Part shown: positions 1 through 5,393 of the stretch, in pieces
How positions within the stretch are numbered: the stretch's first letter is position 1
Layout: every line of letters begins with the position of its first letter
Assembly: GCA_019348475.1 (NCBI GenBank)
Contig: JAHWJJ010000220.1
Coordinates: 1-7,497 of the forward strand
DNA from: Gemmatimonadota bacterium
GTDB taxonomy: Bacteria; Gemmatimonadota; Gemmatimonadetes; Longimicrobiales; Longimicrobiaceae
Direction of reading: 5' to 3'
DNA: 7,497 bases
Notes under the pieces: model-generated
The model's input: only the letters and a program-made list of their open reading frames with translations
The model's database searches: none
Told to the model about the DNA's origin: nothing
Position numbers and translations under genes: made by a program

Positions 1-744
1 GCCGTCCACCTCAAGGTGCGGCGTCGCCACGTTGCCGCGGGCGTCCAGGCCGCGGAAGCCGGTCAGCGTTTCGCGCATTCCCAGCGGCTCCAGGATGCGG
101 CGCCGCACGAACTCGCTCCAGGGCATCCCCGACGCCGACTGCACCACCAGCCCGGCCACCATGTACGCGTTGTTGTTGTACATGTAGCGCGACCGCGGCG
201 CGGCGAACGGCCGCACGAAGCGCATGCGGCGCAGGATCTCTTCGCTGCTGCTCCCCGACGCGTACCACAGGAAGTCCAGGGTGGGCAGCCCCGTCCGGTG
301 CGTCAGCAGGTCGCGGACCGTCAGCTCGCTGCCCAGGCCGGGGTTGGCCAGCTGAAAGCCGGGAACGTGCAGGGAGACGGGATCATCCCAGCGCACCTTT
401 CCCTCGTCCACCAGCATGGCGATGGCCGTCGCCGTGAACGCCTTGGTGGTGGATGCGATGGCGAACGACGTGTGCGCGTCCACCGGCTCGTCGCGCCCCA
501 CGGTCCGCGTGCCGAATCCGCGCATCATCACCACGGAATCGTCCTTCACCACCGCCAGCGCCAGCCCCGGGACACTCCAGTCGCGCATCCCCTGCTGCAC
601 GTAGGCGGCGAGCCCGTCCAGCGGCCCCTGCTGCGCCTCCGCGGGCACCGCCGCCGCCGTGGGGACGGCGATCAGCGCGGCCACGAGCGCCCGCCGCAGG
701 TGGCCAGAGGTGGATGACGACGGAACGCGTTGCGGATGAGTCAT
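1..744 (-). CDS. Serine hydrolase, beta-lactamase/class C penicillin-binding family, secreted (3' end outside window)
   Basis: This is the first 248 codons of a serine hydrolase of the beta-lactamase/D-alanyl-D-alanine carboxypeptidase/esterase fold; the rest lies beyond base 1. Residues 1-37 look like a Sec signal peptide: Arg17-Arg18, a hydrophobic Ala/Leu/Val stretch at about 19-33, and an AEA cleavage site before QQ, so the enzyme should act outside the cytoplasm. The catalytic SxxK motif is Ser98-Thr-Thr-Lys101 within a FAIAST context. The DLLTHRTGL motif at about 145-153 is characteristic of the family, and the YxN motif is Tyr189-Asn-Asn191. The third (K/H)xG motif would be in the missing part. 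The start could also be the in-frame ATG two codons upstream (748-750); neither has a strong ribosome binding site. It lies 106 bp downstream of, and in the same direction as, the DDAH gene, with its own promoter-like sequence between, so it is probably a separate unit. The substrate cannot be told; esterase, peptidase and beta-lactamase activities all occur in this family. Confidence 0.93.
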   Translation of the reverse strand, partial: MTHPQRVPSSSTSGHLRRALVAALIAVPTAAAVPAEAQQGPLDGLAAYVQQGMRDWSVPGLALAVVKDDSVVMMRGFGTRTVGRDEPVDAHTSFAIASTTKAFTATAIAMLVDEGKVRWDDPVSLHVPGFQLANPGLGSELTVRDLLTHRTGLPTLDFLWYASGSSSEEILRRMRFVRPFAAPRSRYMYNNNAYMVAGLVVQSASGMPWSEFVRRRILEPLGMRETLTGFRGLDARGNVATPHLEVDG

Positions 745-805
745 GTGCATGCGCGTGCGGGGGTTCGGATAGCGCGTGGAAACCGGTGAAGCGTGGATGC
801 AGAAG

Positions 806-834
806 AGTGTAGGCGCGACCGTGCGCCCCGGCAA
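806..834 (-). promoter_or_regulatory. Putative sigma-70-type promoter for the serine hydrolase
   Basis: On the minus strand TTGCCG (829-834, four of six matches to TTGACA) is followed after exactly 17 bases by TACACT (806-811, four of six matches to TATAAT). A start point near base 799 would give a leader of about 55 bases to the ATG at 744. It lies in the gap between the DDAH stop and the hydrolase start. This rests on consensus matching only. Confidence 0.4.
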
Positions 835-850
835 TCCCGCGGCGGCGGCC

Positions 851-1630
851 TCACCAGAGGGTGGAGAGGCAGGTGAGCGATCCGTCGCCCTTCTGGAACT
901 CCGAGATCTCCAGCGGCACCACCCGCACCCCGTGCCGCTCCGCGAAGGCGCGCAGGCGCGGTTCGGTGCGTGGGTTCCCCGCCACCACGAGCAGGTCGCC
1001 GTTCACGCGCAAGCAGTTGGCCGCCACCGGCTCCGCCGCGTCGGTGTGGATCACCTGGTCCACCTGGAACGCCTTCACCCCGGCGAAGTCGGGGACGGCC
1101 AGCAGCGTGCCGTTGCCCAGGTAGCTGGCCGCCGTCTTCAGGTGCAGGTAGTTGGGAACCCGGACGGCGACCACGCGCCGCCCCGCGGGGGCCAGGAAGT
1201 CGCGCAGCGCATCCGCCCCCCGCGCGTTGGTTCGCGCCGTCAGCCCCACGTAGGTGGTGTCTTCCACGTGCAGCACGTCCCCGCCCTCCAGCCGTGCGCC
1301 GCCGTCGAGCGCCACCGTCTCGTGCCATTCGCGGAGCGCCGCCTGCACCGGGGGCGGCTCACCCTCGCGGTGCGCCGCCAGCCGGCCGATCAGCGCCCGC
1401 GGGGGCACCACCACGGCGGGATCTTCCACGAACACGCAGTCGGGCCACGCTTCATCCGCATCCAGCAGGTGCACCCGCACGCCCGCCGCACGCAGCGCGT
1501 CCGCGTACGCCGCGTGCTGCGCCCTCGCCGTCTGGAGGTCGATGGCGATGCCCCTCGCCCCGTAGAAGGGCTCGTACGAATCCGGAACCCGCCGCATCAA
1601 CGCCGTCGTCAGCTCGCGCACCTGTCGCAC
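851..1630 (-). CDS. ddaH: N(G),N(G)-dimethylarginine dimethylaminohydrolase (DDAH)
   Basis: DDAH hydrolyses free asymmetric dimethylarginine or monomethylarginine to citrulline plus dimethylamine or methylamine; it is a cytosolic enzyme of the pentein (guanidino-group-modifying) fold. The 259 residues match the roughly 254-residue Pseudomonas enzyme end to end as I recall it. Matches are WPDCVFVEDP at 62-71 with Asp64, LEGGDV at 114-119 with Glu115, GLTARTNARGA at 129-139, HLKT at 163-166 with catalytic His163, AANCL at 203-207, and the C-terminal DGSLTCLS with nucleophile Cys254. These give the full Cys/His/Glu set. The GTG at 1630 is chosen because GGAG (1637-1640) lies six bases upstream and because starting at the ATG at 1597 would remove the first beta strand; the GTG at 1621 is also possible. 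The frame stays open far upstream into the neighbouring gene, but that extension is antisense to the methyltransferase. The divergent PRMT neighbour supports methylarginine as the substrate. Plain arginine deiminase or agmatine deiminase fit less well in length and motifs. Confidence 0.93.
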   Translation of the reverse strand: MRQVRELTTALMRRVPDSYEPFYGARGIAIDLQTARAQHAAYADALRAAGVRVHLLDADEAWPDCVFVEDPAVVVPPRALIGRLAAHREGEPPPVQAALREWHETVALDGGARLEGGDVLHVEDTTYVGLTARTNARGADALRDFLAPAGRRVVAVRVPNYLHLKTAASYLGNGTLLAVPDFAGVKAFQVDQVIHTDAAEPVAANCLRVNGDLLVVAGNPRTEPRLRAFAERHGVRVVPLEISEFQKGDGSLTCLSTLW

Positions 1631-1664
1631 CTCGTGCTCCGGGGATACCTTCGGCTCGCCGGCC

Positions 1665-1693
1665 AAGATGCGGCCCCGGCCGGGGAGCGGCAA
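1665..1693 (-). promoter_or_regulatory. Putative DDAH promoter with a palindrome in its spacer
   Basis: On the minus strand TTGCCG (1688-1693) is followed after 17 bases by CATCTT (1665-1670), a weak -10. The spacer holds the perfect 12-base palindrome CCCCGGCCGGGG (1674-1685). The 10-base direct repeat GCTCGCCGGC flanks it at 1654-1663 and 1695-1704. A start near 1658 would leave a leader of about 28 bases. A dyad inside a spacer between divergent genes is a common place for a repressor or MerR-type activator site, but GC-rich DNA makes such palindromes easily by chance. Confidence 0.28.
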
Positions 1694-1724
1694 CGCTCGC
1701 CGGCGGCATCCCTCTCCCATTCCG

Positions 1725-2660
1725 ATGCTCGCGGACGTGACCACTCTAGACGCCACCGTCGTGCAGCTCCACACCCGGATGCTGAACGACCAGCCGCGCA
1801 CCCAGCGGTTCCTTTCCGCCATTGAACAGGTGGTGCGCCCGGGCGACGTGGTGGTGGACCTTGGCACCGGCACCGGCATCCTGGCCATGGCCGCCGCGCG
1901 CGCCGGGGCGCGGAAGGTGTACGCCATCGAAGCCGGCCCCGTGGGCGCGGTGGCGCAGAAGCTGTTCGCCGCCAACGGGCTGGCCGACCGCATCCAGCTG
2001 GTGGCCGGGTACTCCACCGAAATCGACCTTCCCGAGCGGGCCGACGTGCTGGTGACGGAGACCTTCGGCAACAGCCCGCTCTCCGAAGAGGTGCTGGAGA
2101 TCGTGGTGGACGCGCGCCGCAGGCTGCTGAAGCCGGACGCGCGCGTGGTCCCCGGCTCCGTGCGCGTGTTCGGCACCCCGGTGGTGGTGCCCGCCGAGGA
2201 GCTGAGCCAGTTCGTCTTCACCCCCGAGTGCCTGGAGCAGTGGCGGCGCTGGTACGGCGTCGACTTCACCCCGCTGGGCTCGGTGGACCGCAACGCGCTG
2301 CTGACGCACTGGCTGGACCGCGCGAAGGTGGCGGACTGGCAGCCGCTGGCCCCTACGGCGCCGCTCATCGACATCGACCTGACCGCGCTGGACGATGCCC
2401 GCGTGCACGGCACCGCCGACGTCACCGCGCGCGACGAGGGCGTGCTCAGCGGCATCGCCGTGCACTTCGACCTGCACCTGAGCCCCTCCGTCGCCCACTC
2501 CACCGATCCCCGCCAGTCCGGGCCGGACAACCACTGGCTCGTGCCCATCTACTTCTTCGTCGAGCCCATGGACGTGCGCCGCGGAGACGTGCTGCGCATC
2601 AGCTACAGCTACGACCCCGCGGACAAGGAAGAGTGGATCGACGTGCGGCTGGCCTCCTGA
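1725..2660 (+). CDS. Protein arginine N-methyltransferase (PRMT) family protein, SAM-dependent
   Basis: This protein of 311 residues matches the catalytic core of eukaryotic PRMTs, which transfer methyl groups from SAM to the guanidino nitrogens of arginine. Aligned by eye to PRMT1 as I recall it: HxxMLxDxxRT at 16-26 puts Asp22 on Asp51 and Arg25 on the SAM-binding Arg54. Motif I is VVVDLGTGTG at 42-51. Glu69 matches the ribose-binding Glu. The double-E loop runs from Glu112 to Glu121 with the same nine-residue spacing. The dimerisation-arm region carries WxxWYGVDF near 173-181. NHW at 269-271 replaces the THW loop, keeping His270 for the Asp-His pair. The N-terminal YFxxY helix motif is absent. 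Met19 sits where PRMT1 has Met48, which fits a type I enzyme making asymmetric dimethylarginine. The ATG at 1725 is preferred over the in-frame ATG at 1668: the longer form adds 19 low-complexity residues and would leave only 37 bp to the divergent gene. Neither start has a clear ribosome binding site. The substrate is unknown and could be a protein, a peptide or a small molecule. Confidence 0.88.
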   Translation: MLADVTTLDATVVQLHTRMLNDQPRTQRFLSAIEQVVRPGDVVVDLGTGTGILAMAAARAGARKVYAIEAGPVGAVAQKLFAANGLADRIQLVAGYSTEIDLPERADVLVTETFGNSPLSEEVLEIVVDARRRLLKPDARVVPGSVRVFGTPVVVPAEELSQFVFTPECLEQWRRWYGVDFTPLGSVDRNALLTHWLDRAKVADWQPLAPTAPLIDIDLTALDDARVHGTADVTARDEGVLSGIAVHFDLHLSPSVAHSTDPRQSGPDNHWLVPIYFFVEPMDVRRGDVLRISYSYDPADKEEWIDVRLAS

Positions 2661-2736
2661 TCGTCTGCTCCCGACGACCGCAGCCCAGATCCGCTCCGGG
2701 ACGCGCCCTTCGGCCGCCGGGGCGTGGATGGAGAGC

Positions 2737-2958
2737 TCAACAGCCCCTGCCGCACCTCTCGAGCAGATCTTCCGAGCAGTCGGCGTGAAACGTCGCACCC
2801 GCGTTGTTCACCTCGCTCGCGATCGCGGGAACGGCCATGATGCGGCTGTCCGGGTAGAAGACGACAGTAGGCTTGCGGATGACTGGATGGGTCGTTGTTG
2901 TTGTACTGGTCCGTAGCACGCGACGGACGGAGGGCGGTGCGGTTTGGATGCGGTTCAT
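2737..2958 (-). CDS. Doubtful small ORF, 73 residues with a Cys-containing C-terminus
   Basis: I do not recognise this product. The frame stays open further upstream, but the ATG at 2958 gives a 73-residue peptide. It has a Thr run at about 18-23, a more protein-like middle (VVFYPDSRIM at 32-41) and a C-terminus ending Cys61 ... Cys69 ... Cys73. Codons in the second half end mostly in G or C, as in the neighbouring genes. No Shine-Dalgarno sequence precedes the ATG. A short peptide with a leader-like front and cysteines at the very end is a shape seen in ribosomally made, modified peptides. No modifying enzyme is encoded here, and the frame could be open by chance. Confidence 0.25.
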   Translation of the reverse strand: MNRIQTAPPSVRRVLRTSTTTTTHPVIRKPTVVFYPDSRIMAVPAIASEVNNAGATFHADCSEDLLERCGRGC

Positions 2959-3032
2959 GGGGGAAGCTCGGAGCGAGGCGGGTGGATGGATTCTGAAGAA
3001 GATCGTCCGCGCGGCGGGTGGTTCCGCAATCA

Positions 3033-3049
3033 CCCCCGGCAGCCGGGGG
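3033..3049. repeat. Perfect GC-rich inverted repeat
   Basis: Eight bases, CCCCCGGC, are mirrored by GCCGGGGG around one central A. As RNA this would fold as a six-pair stem with a five-base loop. No T-run follows on either strand, so it is not a classical intrinsic terminator. Confidence 0.5.
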
Positions 3050-3112
3050 CGGGAGGCGCGGTTCGTCACGGCGGAGTCGAGCGACAGCTGAAATCCCCCG
3101 GTTCCGCGCCGG

Positions 3113-3165
3113 GCGAATGGACGATTTCGCTGCAACAGACACACGAAGCCCGCCTGTGCGTGCCG
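3113..3165. repeat. Possible copy of a dispersed intergenic repeat
   Basis: The stretch begins with a GCGAA/TTCGC inverted repeat (3113-3117 with 3126-3130). It continues through GCTGCAACAGACACACGAAG (3130-3149) and CCCGCCTGTGCG. It resembles, from memory only, short non-coding sequences that recur between genes in Longimicrobium-like genomes. A single copy is in this window, so repetition itself is not shown here. Confidence 0.25.
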
Positions 3166-3194
3166 TCCGGCGCGGGAAACTGACCACGCGGCGA

Positions 3195-3228
3195 GGGCGA
3201 CATTCGCCCACAGGTCCGGCGCCTGTGG
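3195..3228 (-). terminator. Tandem hairpins just past the dehydrogenase stop, terminator-like
   Basis: Four bases downstream of the minus-strand gene's stop, CCACAGG and CCTGTGG (3208-3214 with 3222-3228) form a seven-pair stem with a seven-base loop. A second stem, GGGCGA with TCGCCC (3195-3200 with 3204-3209), abuts and overlaps it by two bases. There is no T-tract, so the pair may stop transcription weakly, protect the 3' end, or act with Rho; the PRMT gene also points toward this interval. Confidence 0.4.
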
Positions 3229-3231
3229 CAC

Positions 3232-4272
3232 CTAGGTAGCCTCACGCCCGCGCGCCGCCGCCAGCCGCTCCTCCACCATTCGGTCCGCCGCCTCGTGGGG
3301 CAGGATGCCGGCAGCTTCCGCGCGGCGGAGCAGGTCCAGCACGGTTCCGTGGATGGCGTCCACGCGCGCGGCGGCCTCCCCGGGCGGCCAGCCGTTCATG
3401 TCGGCGTAGCCGGTGATCACGCCGCCCGCGTTGGCGACGTAGTCGGGCACGTACACGATGCCGCGCTCCGCCAGCCGCGCCCCGTCTTCATCCGCCCGCA
3501 GCTGGTTGTTGGCACCGCCCGCCACGACGGACGCGCGCAGGCGGGGAATGGTTTCCGCGTTCAGGATGCCGCCCAGCGCGCACGGGGCGAATACGTCCGC
3601 CTCCACCTCGTAGATGGCCTCGGCGGCCGCCACGCGCGCGCCGTGCTCCGCCGCCACCGCCTCCGCCCGGGCCGCGTCCACGTCCGAGACCACCACCTCC
3701 GCACCGGCCCGGCGCAGCAGGCGCACGAGCGCGCGGCCCACGTTGCCGCATCCCTGCACCGCGATCCCCCTCCCCCGCAGCGCGTCCGCGCCAAAGCGGT
3801 GCCGCACCGCCGCCTGAATGGCGCGGAACACCCCGCGCGCGGTGTGCGGCGAGGGGTCGCCGATCCCCGCGGTGACGCCCGCCACGTACGGCGTCACGGT
3901 GCTCATCACGTCCATGTCCGCCGGCGTGGTGCCCACGTCCTCCGCCGTGACGTATCGCCCGCCGAGCATCTGCACCACCCGCGCGTGCGCGCGGAACAGC
4001 GCCGCGCGGTCCGTGATGCGCTCCGGCGCCAGGATCACGGACTTGCCGCCTCCCGCGTGTAGCCCCGCCAGCGCGTTCTTGTACGTCATCCCCCGCGACA
4101 GGCGCAGCACGTCGTGCATCGCCTCCGCCTCGCCGGCGTAGCGCCACAGCCGCGTGCCCCCCAGGGCCGTCCCCAGCGCCGTGTTGTGGACGGCGACGAC
4201 GCCGTGGTATCCGTCTTCCCGCGCCACCAGCACCCGCTCCCAGCCGGGCACCGCCACCTCGCGAACGTCCAT
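3232..4272 (-). CDS. Leucine/valine/phenylalanine-type amino acid dehydrogenase (ELFV family)
   Basis: NAD-dependent amino acid dehydrogenases of this family reversibly deaminate branched-chain or aromatic amino acids to the 2-oxo acid and ammonia in the cytosol. The 346 residues follow the Bacillus leucine dehydrogenase pattern throughout. GGTRLWRY at 38-45 is followed by RGMTYKNALAGL at 60-71 with substrate-binding Lys65. GGGKSVI at 74-80 carries catalytic Lys77, and TAEDVGTT at 109-116 carries Asp112. The Rossmann loop GCGNVG is at 174-179. FAPCALGGILN at 228-238, GGANNQL at 252-258 and PDYVANAGGVI at 276-286 complete the match. All catalytic residues are present. The ATG at 4272 is chosen because AGGGGGG directly precedes it (a GAGG core four bases upstream) and because it matches the family N-terminus; the open frame extends to 4449 but adds unrelated sequence. 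Leucine, valine and phenylalanine dehydrogenases cannot be separated by eye, though overall similarity favours leucine/valine. It has no evident operon partner. Confidence 0.94.
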   Translation of the reverse strand: MDVREVAVPGWERVLVAREDGYHGVVAVHNTALGTALGGTRLWRYAGEAEAMHDVLRLSRGMTYKNALAGLHAGGGKSVILAPERITDRAALFRAHARVVQMLGGRYVTAEDVGTTPADMDVMSTVTPYVAGVTAGIGDPSPHTARGVFRAIQAAVRHRFGADALRGRGIAVQGCGNVGRALVRLLRRAGAEVVVSDVDAARAEAVAAEHGARVAAAEAIYEVEADVFAPCALGGILNAETIPRLRASVVAGGANNQLRADEDGARLAERGIVYVPDYVANAGGVITGYADMNGWPPGEAAARVDAIHGTVLDLLRRAEAAGILPHEAADRMVEERLAAARGREAT

Positions 4273-4634
4273 CCCCCCTCGGTCCACCTGAAGTGAGCCC
4301 CACCGACGCGACGGATGACGCCGCGTTCCTTGACAAGTTTGGCGGCTGCGCGCGCTCCGGCAAGCGGCCGGCCCCGCGCTCCACCTCCCGTCCTCGGATG
4401 TGATAGCGAGCATCCGCCGCGGCGGGCCGCTCCGCCCGCGTGTACCCATCCCTCGCGGCCTCGGTGCTCGCCCCGTCCAAGCTCACGGGCCGGGGAGCCT
4501 GATTATCCGCGGTGGCAATCCCTTTTGCCTGGTCTTCGCCGCCTGTGAGGGCGAGGCCGCCCGGGCGCGCCGTCGCAGGCGACACGCCTCGCCGAATCGG
4601 CGCCACCATACCGGCGGCGGCCGCCGTGCCATCC
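4273..4634. other. Non-coding interval upstream of the dehydrogenase
   Basis: I see no gene in these 362 bases; the long open frames on both strands give Arg/Pro-rich products typical of GC-rich non-coding DNA. The dehydrogenase promoter should lie here on the minus strand, but I found no convincing -35/-10 pair. Two short inverted repeats lie near the right end: CGCCGA and TCGGCG around one A (4590-4602), and the palindrome CGGCGGCCGCCG (4615-4626). The latter is just past the stop of the small minus-strand gene. Confidence 0.55.
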
Positions 4635-4874
4635 TCACGGAAGCGGTGCCACGCCCCGCGCCCTCGCCCACTGCATCGCGCCGTCCCCCGCCTCTCGAAG
4701 GCTGCTGCCGAACTCCAGCACGGCCTCGGCGACGAGCAGGTCCATCGCCAGTTCGTCCTCCGGTGCGTAGCGGGCCAGCTTTATCGACGAGTTGGCGACC
4801 GCTTCTAGCGCGCCGAACCTGTCCTTCAGGATCTCCAGGAGCCGCATCGGCGAGGGTGGGGGCTGCTGTTCCAT
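4635..4874 (-). CDS. Small protein of unknown function, 79 residues
   Basis: I do not recognise a family. The ATG at 4874 is preceded by a strong Shine-Dalgarno sequence, GGAGG at 4880-4884, with a five-base spacer. That is the best ribosome binding site in the window and the reason for choosing it over the ATG at 4886. After a Pro-rich front (PPPSP at 5-9) the sequence is amphipathic and acidic, consistent with two or three helices at about 10-30 and 38-64, and it has a short basic tail. No membrane segment or signal peptide is seen. It lies back-to-back with the frameshifted helix-turn-helix gene, at the left edge of the lower-GC segment. It may be an island accessory protein, but nothing in the sequence shows its role. 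Confidence 0.55.
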   Translation of the reverse strand: MEQQPPPSPMRLLEILKDRFGALEAVANSSIKLARYAPEDELAMDLLVAEAVLEFGSSLREAGDGAMQWARARGVAPLP

Positions 4875-4889
4875 GCGCACCTCCATCTC

Positions 4890-5089
4890 TTGACCCGCGC
4901 CGCCGAGCAGGGCGCTGGGCTGAGCTATGGCGTGCTCCGTGCTTGGGCTATGGGGCGGAGGACGCCCACGCCGGAAAACCTCTCGCGTATCGCTGACGGG
5001 TTTAGCGCCGAGTTGAACGGCTTCACGCCATCATCGCGGAATTACGACGAGCGGCTGGGGAGCAGTCCGACGACGATCAGCGTGGGTGA
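4890..5089 (+). pseudogene. Frameshifted helix-turn-helix protein remnant
   Basis: The first 38 codons from TTG at 4890 read as a DNA-binding helix-turn-helix: AGLSYGVLRAW at 9-19, then GRRTPTPENLSRIADGF at 22-38, a pattern common in small XRE-like regulators. After Phe38 (TTT, 5001-5003) that frame turns into unlikely protein. From 5006 the next frame continues naturally as RRVERLHAIIAELRRAAGEQ, then a short acidic tail and a TGA at 5087-5089. A TAG at 5003-5005 precedes it in that frame. Restoring one base near 5004 would rejoin the halves as ...ADGF-x-RRVERL..., a basic helix after the DNA-binding motif. The expected N-terminal helix before residue 4 is also missing, and no ribosome binding site is seen, so the gene is probably doubly damaged. 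A sequencing error could mimic the frameshift. Confidence 0.5.
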
Positions 5090-5189
5090 TTTGAGGCACC
5101 CAATCGCGCTGCGGTCCCATATCCGTGACCTTTGCGTCGTAGACCGCGCCGTGCATTCCGCGGGATCAGAACACCCGGTGCCTTGATTG

Positions 5190-5330
5190 ATGGACGTCCA
5201 ATCTGAACTGAAGAACCTTGAGAGCTCGCTTCGCGACTTCATCGAGTACACGTTGAGTCGGCGCTATGGCAACGGATGGGTGAGTGCCATGAAAGTCTCA
5301 GAAGATCGAATGCCGACTCAGGCGGGTTAG
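5190..5330 (+). CDS. 46-residue ORF resembling the start of a Swt1-type HEPN domain; probable fragment
   Basis: The product, beginning MDVQSELKNLESSLRDF, has the pattern LExxLRDFIEYTLxxRYGxGW and then VSEDR at 37-41. From memory this resembles the N-terminal part of Swt1-family HEPN domains, which are found in RNases of defence and toxin-antitoxin systems and are usually over 100 residues long. Here the match stops near residue 41 and a TAG ends the frame at 46, so the domain lacks its later helices and any RxxxxH catalytic site. No good Shine-Dalgarno sequence precedes the ATG. It lies 63 bases before the nuclease-like gene and in the same direction. It is either a relic of a lost gene or a short leader gene; the family assignment is tentative. 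Confidence 0.35.
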   Translation: MDVQSELKNLESSLRDFIEYTLSRRYGNGWVSAMKVSEDRMPTQAG

Positions 5331-5393
5331 AGAGGCAGCGCGTGCCCCCTACAGATGCCGGCAGACACTTTCAGAACAGGGCGAGTGTGTAAT

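Larger units (their letters stand above)
2661..3231. other. Gene-poor interval between the PRMT and amino acid dehydrogenase genes
   Basis: These 571 bases lie between the two genes' stop codons, which face each other. Apart from one doubtful small ORF on the minus strand (2737-2958), I see no gene. The interval carries several inverted repeats: 3033-3049, 3097-3113, 3113-3130, 3195-3209 and 3208-3228. Several frames stay open by GC bias, but their Arg/Pro/Ala-rich products do not look like proteins. Confidence 0.6.

Noticed and set aside
16..717. Plus-strand open frame across the serine hydrolase
   Set aside because: It is antisense to a gene with clear SxxK and YxN motifs; the product is His/Arg/Pro-rich, as expected of a shadow frame in GC-rich DNA.
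1668..1724. Earlier ATG for the PRMT gene
   Set aside because: It adds 19 low-complexity basic residues outside the homologous region and leaves too little room for divergent promoters.
1631..2548. Upstream in-frame extension of the DDAH gene on the minus strand (open to 2548)
   Set aside because: It is antisense to the PRMT gene, Ser/Arg/Thr-rich and without family similarity; DDAH homology begins only after 1630.
3295..4062. Plus-strand open frame opposite the dehydrogenase, and long minus-strand alternatives reaching 4609
   Set aside because: These are antisense or out-of-frame shadows of a fully convincing dehydrogenase; composition is Arg/Gly/His-rich with no motifs.
4330..4335. Perfect TTGACA on the plus strand
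   Set aside because: No TATAAT-like sequence lies 16-18 bases downstream and no plus-strand gene follows; the minus-strand reading, TTGTCA, also lacks a -10.
4400..4996. Plus-strand open frame of 198 codons across the non-coding interval and the small gene
   Set aside because: The product is Arg/Pro-rich with no recognisable domain. It runs antisense to the 79-residue gene, which has a strong ribosome binding site.
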